Notes under the pieces: generated by a model
What the model was told of the DNA's origin: nothing
Database searches by the model: none
Seen by the model: the letters and a program-made list of their open reading frames with translations, nothing else
Translations under genes and position numbers: made by a program
Assembly: GCA_951804985.1 (NCBI GenBank)
Contig: OX638135.1
Location: forward strand, 64,548,599 to 64,612,598
Direction: 5' to 3'
DNA length: 64,000 nucleotides
Source: Dryomyza anilis
Taxonomy: Eukaryota; Arthropoda; Insecta; Diptera; Dryomyzidae
Shown: one piece after another, positions 38,042 to 48,980 of the stretch
How positions within the stretch are numbered: position 1 is the first letter of the stretch
How the letters are laid out: the number at the start of each line of letters is the position of its first letter

Positions 38042-38103
38042 TAGCCCAATGGCTAAGATCGTCGTCTTACATGCGGAGGGACTCAATGCGGCGGATTCAA
38101 TCC
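38042..38103 (+). other. tRNA-like sequence (pol III boxes)
   Basis: A-box-like TAGCCCAATGG (38042-38052) and B-box-like GGATTCAATCC (38093-38103) are 40 bases apart, normal for a tRNA. I could not fold a convincing acceptor stem, so it may be a tRNA pseudogene or the head of a different SINE. The following DNA is T-rich. Confidence 0.45.
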
Positions 38104-38109
38104 CCCTTC

Positions 38110-38760
38110 AATGCGCAAAAATGAAAAAAAATTATTCCATATAATTTTTTTTTTCTTTAAAAAAATAATAATAGTTAATATCTGTTATTTATATATTTTT
38201 TTTCTCTATATTTTTTTTCTTCTCTTCTTTTTTTTTGTTTTCTTATTTTCTTCTTTAATTAAAATTTTCATACCTCTTTCTTTTTTTTTTCTCTTTAATT
38301 AAAATTTTCTCTTTTTTTTAATTTTAGTTCCCCCTTTTTTTTCATATATGTATATATATATATTTTTTTTTTTTTCATATATGTATATATATATTTTTTT
38401 TATTCTTTAAAAATTTAATAGTTAATATTTTTTTTTGTCTTCTTTTTTTTTCTTTTTAATAAAAATTTGTATCCTTCATTTTTTTTTTATATTAATTCCC
38501 CAATTTTTTTTCTTATTTATTATTTTTTTTCCATATATATTTTTTTTTCATCTCTTCTTATTATATTTTTTTAAACTTTTCTTTTTCTTTAAAATTTAAA
38601 AATTCTTTTAAAAAAAAAATAATATTTAATACCTAAATATATATATTTTCTCAATTTTATTTATTTTACTAATATGTTTTCTCTTTTTTTTTTCGATTCA
38701 ATTATTAAATTTTTTTTTTTTAATTTTAACTGCACTAAATATATTAATGCATAAATCGAA
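38110..38760. repeat. T-rich low-complexity tract
   Basis: Long T runs with TTTCTT and CATATATGTATATATATA blocks on the plus strand. The ORF 38111-38302 is composition-driven. A reverse, A-rich counterpart exists in the leader of the gypsy at 45030-45300, but the relation is only compositional. Confidence 0.6.
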
Positions 38761-38789
38761 TTTTTATTCGTAATAATTTATGTATTTGA

Positions 38790-39375
38790 ATAAAAATGTT
38801 GATTAAGATTTCATGTTAAATTTATTTTTCTGTTCAACGAACAATTTAATGAAACAATTTTTCTAAAAACAAAATTAAAACAGCGATTAAAAGTGTATTT
38901 GAATATTTCTGAACTTTTCTGTATAATCAATATTTTAATATAAAAACTATTAAAACATTGCGCAGTCTATTATATCAGTGCCGAACTCTTGCGCCACATA
39001 AGCATGTCATACAACACCAAAACTAACTGGCTGTGAAAATTCGCGTGCTGCCCGGGGCAGCCTGTTTTCGCTGTTGCACGGAGTTGCCCCGCGAAATAAA
39101 TACCATAGCACTTGCGCGATATGCTTCTTTATTTTCTGAGTCCACGTCTGCGCGAACTGCAGTTTTAATTTTTGGCCCTTGGCTGCAGCTCGGTTTCTTA
39201 ATTTTCGTATCCCGCACGAGGCAGGTACCGAACATTACTCGTTGCAACGGGTTGTGTTGTAAAAAAGAATGTGATGCCCGAGTGCAGTGCCTGCGAACAA
39301 CAGATTTGCGCGTCATTGGATGAAGAAAAGGGCATGTGCGGGCGTACGCACACGGGCATTTCCGATCTCTGCTAC
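38790..39375 (+). repeat. dispersed repeat R, copy 1
   Basis: Shared with 58960-59440: TTTTTCTGTTCAACGAACAA, ATTAAAAGTGTATTTGAA, CATTGCGCAGTCTATTATAT, TCTTGCGCCACATAAGCATG, CACGGAGTTGCCCCGCGAAA and GCGCGATATGCTT. The end (39320-39370, GGGCATGTGCGGGCGTACG) occurs in reverse at 4690-4760, and a short piece lies in reverse at 18015-18060. The frames at 39023-39323 have no domain. Class unknown; an LTR or a large non-autonomous element is possible. Confidence 0.65.
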
Positions 39376-40414
39376 TAATTTTTTTATTTTTAATTTTAAC
39401 TGTACTAAATATTTATATATCTCTCTTTTTTTTAATTTTAATACTAACTGATATTTTTCTTCTTCTTTAAGAAATTAAAATTATTATAAGTAAGTTCTTC
39501 AAATTCATTTAAAATTTATTTGTTATATTCAAACTTATTCAAATTGAATTATATTAATATACAAAAGTACCTATAATTTCTCTAAATGTAAATAAATATA
39601 ATTAGAGTTGCGATTTATTTTCTAAATTTGTAGCACAGTCTAATTTATCAATTGCGAAATTTAAGTATTTGTAATACATAAATACTATTTGGAGAGTTGT
39701 ACCTTTACAACGATGATATATTTATAAAAGAGCTTTCGTCGTGGAGGACACATTTACCAAAAACTTAATGAAAACTAAAATGTTATCAGCAACACCAACA
39801 TATACTATGTTTGTCATTATATTTAGCATCGTACGTGACTTTATAATTAAAAATGTATGTAAGCTATATGTATAAAAAGTTTCAGCATAAATATGCATAC
39901 AAGTATATTTTAATAAACATAACTAAGGTTTTTATGCTGCCCTTGAGAACTTTATATTGCTGTCTGTGCGGAAAATATTTTATTATATTATTTTTGTGTA
40001 CTTATATAAGTCACATTATATGAAACTCCCTACTGGCATGACGGTAAAATTGAATTATATTTATTTGCATTGTTTATGCTATCAAAAAAAAAACCTGCAA
40101 GATCTGCATTTATATGTCAACTATTAACGCTTGCTTAGTGTATGATATACATACGTTCGTACAAATTGCATATGTGCTTCAGCATGAAACACTTGGGGGA
40201 ATGACCCTTTTCAAGGTTTGATAGCTTGCGCTATTAATACAGGTCAGTAATACAATTGTTGGTTTTGCATTATCTGTATTGAATTCGACAATTTTATGAC
40301 TAACATTGATTTAAATTTAAATTAATGCAATTGGTTGCATGTGCTTAATTTATTTCTTTTCTCAATTGATGATTAACTAACTTTAAAATTATAAGTTCTT
40401 TTCCTAAAATAGTT
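39376..40414. other. AT-rich intergenic sequence
   Basis: No gene or repeat recognised. At 40415 the perfect palindrome begins. Confidence 0.45.
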
Positions 40415-41161
40415 ACAAAAATTAAACACACTAAAACTCACCGCATTAAAACTCACTATACTCAAATTTCGCCACACTAAAATTCACCACACTATATTTA
40501 ACCACACTAAAACTCACCACACTAAAATTCACTACACTAAAACTCACCACAATAAAATTCATCACATTAAAATTCATCACACTAAAACTCATCACAATAA
40601 AATTCACCCTAAAATTCACCACACTAAAACACGCCACATTAAAATTGAACACACTAAAACCCACCACACTATAATTCACCACACTAAAATCACCACACTT
40701 AAACTCACCACAATTAAACTCACCACTCCAAAATTCACCACACCTAAACTCACCATACCGAAATTCACCACATTAAAACCCACCACACTAAAACTTCTAC
40801 TGGGAAAAACTCTACGGGGAAGAATTCTACGGGAAAGAATTCTACCGGGAACAATTCTACCGGAATGAATTCTACGTGGAGAATTCTACGGGAAAGCGTT
40901 CTATGTGGATTTTACGGGGAAGATTTCTACTGGGAATAATTCTGCGGAGAAGCGCAGTCTGAGAAAGAATTGCCTTTGAGAAAAGTTGTTTTGGCGGAGA
41001 ATTATTATTTGGTTACGACATTTATAAAACCAATAAAAAAACTTCAACAGCTAAGCACGGGCCCCTCATATAAATAATAAAATGTTTTTTATATTAATAA
41101 AATCGCTCCATATCTTTGAATTCAGAAAATCTTGGCACGAGTCGTGCACGGGTCCAGCTAG
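40415..41161 (+). mobile_element. Helitron, 5'-truncated copy in the left palindrome arm
   Basis: Mirror of 43268-44014. It retains the 3' end (hairpin GCACGAGTCGTGC then CTAG at 41158-41161) and both minisatellites in part. It lacks the 5' TC end because the palindrome stops inside the element. Confidence 0.8.
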
Positions 41162-42185
41162 TTACCAATAAACTGTTTGCTTAAAAAGGACGCTAAGTTC
41201 ACATGGAACGACAATTGTCAGAATTCGTTTTTAAAACTTAAAGAGGCAATTATGTCACCACCCATACTAGCGTATCCGGATTTTAACGAACCCTTTTTGC
41301 TCACGACAGACGCCAGTAACGAAGCACTTGGCGCGGTTCTTTCGCAAGGTGAAGTTGGAAGCGACCGTCCGATCGCGTTTGCCAGTAGGTCGGTCTCTTA
41401 ACGATGCGGAAACACGCTACTCTACTATAGAGAGAGAATTTTTGGCAATTGTATGGGCAACAAAAAATTTTATCATATCTTTTGAGAAGACCATTTAAAA
41501 TTTATACAGATCATCAGCCCCTAAAGGGTATAGCAAACTTAAAAGATCAGGCATCACGTCTTGCGCGTTTCCGACACAAATTATCGGAATATGATTTCGA
41601 AATTCATTATAAACCGGGAAAAAGTAATTTAAACGCGGATGCGCTTAGCCACATACCGAATAATACTGAAAAAGTAGTTGTAGTACAAACACGTTCGAAA
41701 ACCATGTAAAGGGACAAGGAAGACGATAAGAAACAGTCCGAATGCGATCCTGACGATTTGGTAACAAAGGAAAATGACAATATAATAATTCTAACTGAAC
41801 CTCGGGACATAGAGACGGTAATTAAAGATTTTCACGATTCACCGTTAGGTGGTCACCAAGGGGGCGTAAAAACATTTTTAAGAATTCGGCAACAGTACCG
41901 ATGGAAGGGTATGCAGAAGCAAATAAAGGATTATGTGAAAAATTGTTCAAAATGTCAGGTAAACAAGAGTTGTTCAGAAATGTTCACCTTTATATAACGC
42001 AGAAGACTACAATAAGGTATTAAAGTACCAAATAAAGCGATCACACGAGATCGTCAGGCAAAATAAATGTAGGGCCAAGGAGGTGTTTAGGAAAACAGTA
42101 AGTAAAAAACAAAGGAAAAATTATAATAATAAAAATAAAGAGATAGGACATATTAAAAATAATACATAATTTAGTACTAAGAAAT

Positions 42186-42214
<29 letters not shown>
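41162..42214 (+). pseudogene. gypsy RNase H/integrase piece, left palindrome arm
   Basis: Inverted copy of 42215-43267. It encodes the RNase H region with LLTTDASNEALGAVL (41308-41352), REFLAIVWA and KIYTDHQPLKGIA, then the chromodomain-proximal HYKPGKSNLNADALS. The integrase zinc-binding part follows: HDSPLGGHQGGVKTFL ... NCSKCQVNK (41830-41970). After that the catalytic core is missing and only the integrase C-terminal tail remains (reading NAEDYNKVLKYQIKR, about 42000-42045). Confidence 0.85.

Positions 42215-42240
<26 letters not shown>
42190..42240. repeat. (TA)n at the palindrome centre
   Basis: About 25 TA units. The axis of symmetry (42214/42215) lies within it, so the run itself forms the tip of the potential hairpin. 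Confidence 0.95.
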
Positions 42241-42243
<3 letters not shown>

Positions 42244-43267
42244 ATTTCTTAGTACTAAATTATGTATTATTTTTAATATGTCCTATCTCTTTATTTTTAT
42301 TATTATAATTTTTCCTTTGTTTTTTACTTACTGTTTTCCTAAACACCTCCTTGGCCCTACATTTATTTTGCCTGACGATCTCGTGTGATCGCTTTATTTG
42401 GTACTTTAATACCTTATTGTAGTCTTCTGCGTTATATAAAGGTGAACATTTCTGAACAACTCTTGTTTACCTGACATTTTGAACAATTTTTCACATAATC
42501 CTTTATTTGCTTCTGCATACCCTTCCATCGGTACTGTTGCCGAATTCTTAAAAATGTTTTGACGCCCCCTTGGTGACCACCTAACGGTGAATCGTGAAAA
42601 TCTTTAATTACCGTCTCTATGTCCCGAGGTTCAGTTAGAATTATTATATTGTCATTTTCCTTTGTTACCAAATCGTCAGGATCGCATTCGGACTGTTTCT
42701 TATCGTCTTCCTTGTCCCTTTACATGGTTTTCGAACGTGTTTGTACTACAACTACTTTTTCAGTATTATTCGGTATGTGGCTAAGCGCATCCGCGTTTAA
42801 ATTACTTTTTCCCGGTTTATAATGAATTTCGAAATCATATTCCGATAATTTGTGTCGGAAACGCGCAAGACGTGATGCCTGATCTTTTAAGTTTGCTATA
42901 CCCTTTAGGGGCTGATGATCTGTATAAATTTTAAATGGTCTTCTCAAAAGATATGATAAAATTTTTTGTTGCCCATACAATTGCCAAAAATTCTCTCTCT
43001 ATAGTAGAGTAGCGTGTTTCCGCATCGTTAAGAGACCGACCTACTGGCAAACGCGATCGGACGGTCGCTTCCAACTTCACCTTGCGAAAGAACCGCGCCA
43101 AGTGCTTCGTTACTGGCGTCTGTCGTGAGCAAAAAGGGTTCGTTAAAATCCGGATACGCTAGTATGGGTGGTGACATAATTGCCTCTTTAAGTTTTAAAA
43201 ACGAATTCTGACAATTGTCGTTCCATGTGAACTTAGCGTCCTTTTTAAGCAAACAGTTTATTGGTAA
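42215..43267 (-). pseudogene. 17.6/297-like gypsy RNase H and integrase N-terminus
   Basis: The minus strand continues the pol whose RT lies at 44246-44974. RNase H has TDAS, an acidic ERE segment and YTDH, the expected catalytic carboxylates. A frame change follows SRS at about 43030. The integrase H-H-C-C zinc finger is complete (42480-42600). Sequence then jumps directly to the integrase C-terminal tail, so the D-D-E core is deleted. Identity to the left arm is total as far as I can read. Confidence 0.85.
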
Positions 43268-44245
43268 CTAGCTGGACCCGTGCACGACTCGTGCCAAGAT
43301 TTTCTGAATTCAAAGATATGGAGCGATTTTATTAATATAAAAAACATTTTATTATTTATATGAGGGGCCCGTGCTTAGCTGTTGAAGTTTTTTTATTGGT
43401 TTTATAAATGTCGTAACCAAATAATAATTCTCCGCCAAAACAACTTTTCTCAAAGGCAATTCTTTCTCAGACTGCGCTTCTCCGCAGAATTATTCCCAGT
43501 AGAAATCTTCCCCGTAAAATCCACATAGAACGCTTTCCCGTAGAATTCTCCACGTAGAATTCATTCCGGTAGAATTGTTCCCGGTAGAATTCTTTCCCGT
43601 AGAATTCTTCCCCGTAGAGTTTTTCCCAGTAGAAGTTTTAGTGTGGTGGGTTTTAATGTGGTGAATTTCGGTATGGTGAGTTTAGGTGTGGTGAATTTTG
43701 GAGTGGTGAGTTTAATTGTGGTGAGTTTAAGTGTGGTGATTTTAGTGTGGTGAATTATAGTGTGGTGGGTTTTAGTGTGTTCAATTTTAATGTGGCGTGT
43801 TTTAGTGTGGTGAATTTTAGGGTGAATTTTATTGTGATGAGTTTTAGTGTGATGAATTTTAATGTGATGAATTTTATTGTGGTGAGTTTTAGTGTAGTGA
43901 ATTTTAGTGTGGTGAGTTTTAGTGTGGTTAAATATAGTGTGGTGAATTTTAGTGTGGCGAAATTTGAGTATAGTGAGTTTTAATGCGGTGAGTTTTAGTG
44001 TGTTTAATTTTTGTGTGGTGAGTTTTAGTGTGGTGAGTTTTAGTGTGGTGAGTTTTAGTGGGGTGAGTTTTGGTGTGGTGAGTTTAAGTGTGGTGAGTTT
44101 TAGTGTGGTGAATTTTAGTGCGGTGAGTTTTAGTGTGGCGACATTTGAGTGTAGTGTGGTGAGTTTTAATGTGGTGAAATTTTAATGTGACAGATGTTTT
44201 AATGTGACAGATTTTAAACAGATTTATTATATTAATAGGATAGGA
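43268..44245 (-). mobile_element. small non-autonomous Helitron (978 bp)
   Basis: On the minus strand it begins TCCTATCCTATTAATATAAT (from 44245) and ends with a hairpin GCACG-AGT-CGTGC, about ten bases, then CTAG (43271-43268). It sits between A (44246) and T (43267) on that strand, the Helitron target. Removing it brings the gypsy pol codons on both sides into one frame, which confirms both ends. The interior is two minisatellites: 15-bp TGTGGTGAGTTTTAG units (43640-44190) and about 15-bp TAGAATTCTTTCCCG units (43500-43635). No Rep/helicase. Confidence 0.88.
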
Positions 44246-44974
44246 TGACAGTTTCGCCATACCTCCTATAAATTTTCTGTAATAATTAATTAAGCCTAAA
44301 AATGCTTGAACTTCCTTCCTATTTTTCGGAACTGGAATATTTTTTACACACTCTACTTTGGCTGGGTCTGGTAGGGCACCTAACTCAGAACCACTATGTC
44401 ATCTAAATAAACGAAACAGTCAATACCCTGTAAACCTGTTAGTATGTGGTTTATTATCCTTTGAAAGGTGGCAGAATGGCATTCTATTAAATTCGAAATG
44501 ACCAAGACCTGTACTGAAAGCAGTTTTTTCTCTGTCACTATCTTCAACTAGAACCTGATGGTAACCACTGGCTAAATCTAGTGTTGAAAAATACCGACTA
44601 TGACCTAACTGGTCTAAAATCTCATCTATTCGTGGTATAGGAAATACCCTGACGTCACCATCAACGTCATTTAATTTTCGGAAATCTATAACCAGTCTCC
44701 ATTTCTTATTGCCATCTTTATCGCCCTTTTTAGGTACCAATAATAATGGGGAATTCCAAGGCGACATGCTTGGTGAAATAATTCCATCGTCTAACATCTT
44801 TGATACTTGTTTATTAATCTCATTTCTATGCATATGAGGAAGTTTATACTGTTTCTGATTTATTGGTGGCTGATTCCATTGTGTGGGTATTTCATGTTTT
44901 AATATCGGAGTGAATGTTAATTCACCCCCTTCCAAATAAAGAACGTCATGATATGACAAGCAAATATTTTGCAA
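44246..44974 (-). pseudogene. 17.6/297-like gypsy reverse transcriptase
   Basis: RT N-terminal and palm: MLDDGIISPSMSPWNSPLLL, VPKKGDKDGNKKWRLVIDFR, IDEILDQLGHSRYFSTLDLA and FSTGLGHFEFNRMPF. Sequence is lost after NRMPF, with a frame change at about 44480. The segment toward 44250 resumes with the YLDD-proximal strand and thumb (VPKNRKEVQAFLGLINYYR, about 44275-44335). It is interrupted by the Helitron. The motif set places it in Ty3/gypsy, near 17.6/297. No gag or protease remains upstream. Confidence 0.8.
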
Positions 44975-45133
44975 AGATGCAACTTCTTCTTTATTTAATG
45001 ATTCATCCTCATCCTAAACTCTAAAAAAAGCAAAAAATATATATATGTTTATAAAAAAAAGAAGAAAAAAAAAAGAAAAAGGGGGTATTTAAAAAAAAAA
45101 AAAATAATAAAAGGGGTTAAAAAGAAATATATA

Positions 45134-45184
<51 letters not shown>

Positions 45185-45380
45185 GAAAAAAAAAATAAAT
45201 AAAAGGGGTAAAAATAAAAAAAATATATATATATATATATATATTTAGAAAAAAAAAATAAATAAAAGGGGTAAAAATAAAAAAAATATATATATATATA
45301 TATTTAGGTATGACATTTCCTATTTGGGTTTTTTACGTCCTTCGTCCTCCTTCCCACTCTCGGTCCTTGAGAGGTTGGTT
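44975..45380 (-). other. gypsy leader with A-rich tandem repeats
   Basis: No gag or protease coding is left. TTTAGAAAAAAAAAATAAAT-containing units of about 60 bp repeat at 45180-45305, with TA runs at 45128-45182, 45225-45245 and 45290-45302. Confidence 0.55.
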
Positions 45381-45400
45381 CCATCCTACCGGCTGCGCCA
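45381..45400 (-). other. gypsy primer binding site
   Basis: On the minus strand it reads TGGCGCAGCCGGTAGGATGG, two bases inside the LTR. TGGCGCAG(T/C)CGGTAGGA is the tRNA-Ser-type primer site known for 17.6/297-like insect gypsy elements, which agrees with the RT assignment. Confidence 0.75.
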
Positions 45401-45402
45401 AA

Positions 45403-46040
45403 TGTTGTAAAGTTAGAGTTGTAAAGTAAGAGTTGATTTATTTTACATTTATTTATTTTACAATTTAATAAATCAAAAGACACTTTTTTATTTTTAGAGT
45501 TGCAAAGACACTTTTATTAAATTTATTATTGAAAAGACACTTTTACTATTTTAGTACCTCCACTTGAGGTTGGTTAAACTACCATCTTTTAAATTGCAAC
45601 GAAAGGTATTAACAATACCTTCGTTGCAAGCTTTTCTTAAATTCTATTCTCACTTTGTTCTAGTGAGTTTTCACTTTCACTCAATTTTGGTGTACGTGAC
45701 TTTTGAAGAAAGTCCGACTTGCAGTTTTTGGCTGACACCAGTTGCGAAATATCAAAATTGTTGGCAAACGCTGCTCTGCCCTAATCATGCAATGATAAAT
45801 TCTATTGCAAGAGGTGTGGTCTAAGTAAAGCTTTAGCGCTTTGCCAAATTATCGCAAGCTTTTGTTAACTGTGGAAGCTAACTCGAAAGAGGTGTGTTCT
45901 ACGCAAAGCTTAGCGCTTTGCCATATTATTATCATTGTTGCCAACGTGAAGCGTTGGGACAATGCTATGAACATGTTGCTGTACAACATGAGTACAACAT
46001 GATATAAAAACATGATGCGCTCAACATATGTACAGCAACA
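45403..46040 (-). repeat. gypsy 5' LTR, about 638 bp
   Basis: It is bounded by TGTTG (45403) and CAACA (46040), the usual TG...CA inverted ends, and joins the primer site on the inner side. It contains an internal duplication: GAGGTGTG(G/T)TCTA...AGCGCTTTGCCA at 45810-45850 and again at 45889-45925. A partial relative lies at 35440-35877, single for that block. The 5' edge is inferred from the TG/CA pattern alone. Confidence 0.6.
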
Positions 46041-46094
46041 TCCAAAACAGAATGAATAGTGAAGAACCATAAAGAAAAGAAAAATGTATGCGCT

Positions 46095-46278
46095 AATTCA
46101 CAACACGACCAAAAAAAGTCAAATTTGAGATTTTACCTTTTCGATTTTAATGATATTTTGGCATTGATAAAGGGTATTGAGACATGCACTACCCATTTTT
46201 TTTATTTTACCACTAACTTCCAGAGATACAGTGGCCCAAAGTTGGAAAAAAAGGGCCAAAAATCACTTTTGTATGGTT
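46095..46278. mobile_element. foldback element, left part (split by LINE)
   Basis: It matches 7765-7935: AAAAAAGTCAAATTTGAGAT, CCAGAGATACAGTGGCxCAA and AAAATCACTTTTGTATGG. It stops where a T run starts. The rest of the element resumes at 49912. Confidence 0.65.
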
Positions 46279-47548
46279 TTGTTTTTTTTTTTTTACAAAT
46301 TAACCAACGCTCAGGGGATGCCCCCTATACATGCAAAGCACAGTGTTGATCGTAAAAAGGGATGATAGGTTAAAAGGAGGGGGAAAGATAGAGTAGTATC
46401 GGTGAATGTTTGTTTTGAACTTGCCAATATCAGAAATGTCGGGAAAAACGGACACAGGGAGATTGTTCCACAAACGAATCGTGAGACTGAAGATCGAATT
46501 ATCTCTATAATGCGTAGTTCTGTTGAGATCCGAGTGGACTACGAAGGGGTGGGCTTGGTTTGACGCCCGAGTAGAACGATCTGGTGGAATCAGGCCATGT
46601 ATTTCCTCTCGAACACTTGCCGTTGTAATACCTATAAAACAGGCTTACACACCCAACGGTCTTTCGGTGCTCAAGAGAACCAATAGACGATGAACTATTT
46701 TCATCCCCTATTAAATATATCGCACGTTGTTGGATTCGGTCCAGGAACTCCAAGGAGGATTTTGAGACCCCTGCCCAAATGTGCGAATTGAATTCCATTT
46801 TAGGCCGTATATAGGTAGTGTAGACAGTGCGTAAGTCAGCACGAGTGAAGTATGTTTTACACCGTTTTAAAAAACCGAGGCACTTGGCCGCTTGTTTCGA
46901 CACATTTAATATGTGGTCATTCCAACAGAGATCACATTGAATTGATATGCCCAGAACGTCAATAGCAGCTGACTGCGCAATATCCACTGCACCCATATTG
47001 AGGGGAGGTAGGGGTGAATCCATTCTTTTGTGAGATAACAGACAACATTGGGTCTTGCTTGTATTAAAAACTACTCTATTTTCAATATCCCACTCGGAGA
47101 TTGATTTAAGGTCATTATTGAGTGTGTCATTCATAGTGCGTCTTTTACTCTCAATCTCCAAAGAGTTTGGGCGCTTGTTGAACGAGTATGAATGACAAAT
47201 GTTACTGTCATCTGCAAAGGAATGAATTGGGTTCTGGGTCAATGACAGAAGGTCATTGATAAATACCAGAAATAGGGACGGGGATAGGACGGAATCCTGC
47301 GGAACTCCAGAATTGATGGAATGTTGTTCTGGAAGAACACCATCCATCGCAACTCGTATTGAACGACCCTGGAGAAAACTCCATATCCATCGAGTAAATG
47401 GTACACCGACACCAAATGCAATTAGTTTTGAAACGAGGGCTTTATGCCACACTCGATCAAAAGCCTTGAAAATATCCAGAGCAACAGCCTTACTCTCCCC
47501 GAAAAGGTGAATACAATTATTCCACTTTTCGGAGAGGACCGCCATCAA
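46279..47548 (-). pseudogene. LINE reverse transcriptase C-terminal half and 3' end
   Basis: A 347-residue minus-strand frame. It holds AVALDIFKAFDRVWHKALVS (first catalytic Asp context), NSGVPQDSVLSPSLFLVFIN (the usual PQGS reads PQDS), HSFADDSNICHS (FADD catalytic pair intact) and NTSKTQCCLLSHKR, then a thumb with RPKMEFNSHIWAG. The T run at 46279-46294 is the poly(A) tail in reverse. The APE-endonuclease plus RT layout and motif spacing point to the CR1/jockey-side LINEs; I could not name the clade. Confidence 0.8.
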
Positions 47549-48980
47549 GTCACCTGTTTATCTGGCCCTACGGAAACCGGCGGTCACTGAGCAATTCGTT
47601 GTGCTCAAGATAGTTCACAAGGTTAATTACGCTCTCCATTACCTTGGAGAGGGCAGAGCATATTGCAATGGGTCGGTAATTGGCAGGGTTCGTAGCCTCG
47701 CCCTTTTTCGGAACTGACTGGACATTGGCAACCTTCCAACAAGATGGAAAAACTCCTGTCGTGTAGGAGATGTTGAAAAGGTTACGCAACGGACAAGCCA
47801 GCGTTGACGCGCACTTCTTCAACACATGGGCAGATATGCCATCTGGCCCAGAGGCTTTGTTAATGTTGAGGTTTGCTAAAACCTTTTTAACTGCCCGAGT
47901 TCGAAAATGAATCTCCGGCATTGCAGAAGAAACAAAATCGACATCGGGCAATGGTTGATTGGAATCTGGGAGTGTTGAATTATTAGCAAATAATTCTGCC
48001 AATAGATTAGCTTTATCAACCGGGTCAGTGAAGGTCTGGCCATTCATAATAAGAGTTGGAGTAGACGATGTCGTCTGATTCTTCACTCTTTTTACTAATG
48101 ACCAGAAATTTTTACTACCTCTGTGGTAGAGAAGGACCTTTTTGCGCGCGTTTTGCTCGTGAGAAACTTTTCGCGCGAGATCACGGCATTACAGTGATTC
48201 CTAGCCTGTATGCGAAGTCTTTCTGTGTGAGCACCGCCAATTCTGAAAGGCTTCCTCCTTCGACCTGACTGCAATCCTGCAAGTCTCATTGAACCATGAG
48301 TGGTCCTTGGGTTTAATGCTAATTTTTTAGAAGGTATGAAGTACCGCATACCTAATAAAATAATATTTTGTACCATTAAAGCCGCGGCATTTATGTCTCT
48401 GTCTGCCAAACACAATTTCCAATTAAAGTTGCGAAAAAAATCATTTAACGCAACAAAATTTGCTTTTTCGTAAAGCCATACAGTCCTCTTCGGGGCTTTA
48501 ATCGAAGAGGCGCGTAAACTAGAATAAGAAAACTCAGCGGAAACAATACAGTGGTCGGAGTTACCAAGAGGTGCAAGGACTTTTACATCATCCGACGTGA
48601 GGAATATACGTCGGCTCCTTCACCATTTGAGTGAGTTGGTTACATTCGGCAAAAAGTTCAACATAACAACCCTCCTGTGTTGATAGACCCGAGTGGTTCA
48701 ACAAAGAGGCGTTGTGCACATTAAAATCGCCTGCAACAACAATTGCTCCAATATATTTGAGATCGAATCAGATAAGGCATCCAGCTTATTACAGGTTTAT
48801 TAAAAATGAGAGCGCAAACAAAGCAGTGGCGAGTGTTATGCCTGAACCACAGCGTAGCTTACGCACTCAGTGCAGCATCAACCGTGAAAGACAGTAGCGG
48901 GGAGTAGGATGGGGAAAAACAAAACACAATTGCGGCAGAGGGCATAGAAGAGCCCCTTGCGTTGGCAATTGCAAATAAAA
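47549..48980 (-). pseudogene. LINE endonuclease and RT N-terminal half
   Basis: Endonuclease remnants at 48600-48770 (VAGDFNVHNASLLNHSGLST, EPTYIPHVG). Then the region before RT (48095-48415), and RT N-terminus at 47568-48086 (NINKASGPDGISAHVLKKC, PANYRPIAICSALSKVMES). A TAA stop (K-A-R-stop-T-G-D-L, near 47560) and a frame change separate it from the C-terminal half. Upstream of 48800 similarity to endonuclease ends abruptly and a GC-richer 5' segment follows. Confidence 0.75.

Larger units (their letters stand above)
40415..44014. repeat. 3,600-bp perfect uninterrupted palindrome
   Basis: Every feature in 40415-42214 recurs reversed in 42215-44014 at coordinates summing to 84429, and identical peptides are encoded in both arms (for example 41177-41401 and 43028-43252). 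The centre is the middle of a TA run (42190-42240), so there is no spacer. I saw no mismatch or indel. Symmetry ends where 40414 (unique DNA) and 44015 (continuing minisatellite) differ. The right arm is continuous with the gypsy element and Helitron beyond it, so it is the original and the left arm the inverted copy. Confidence 0.9.

Noticed and set aside
39023..39323. Overlapping 96- and 97-residue frames on both strands
   Set aside because: They fall in dispersed repeat R; the second copy (58956-59450) does not keep the frames.
44010..44185. Valine/serine-rich repeated frames (also 40446-40682 and 43747-43983)
   Set aside because: The 15-bp minisatellite is a multiple of three, so it stays open; the peptide is a by-product inside the Helitron.
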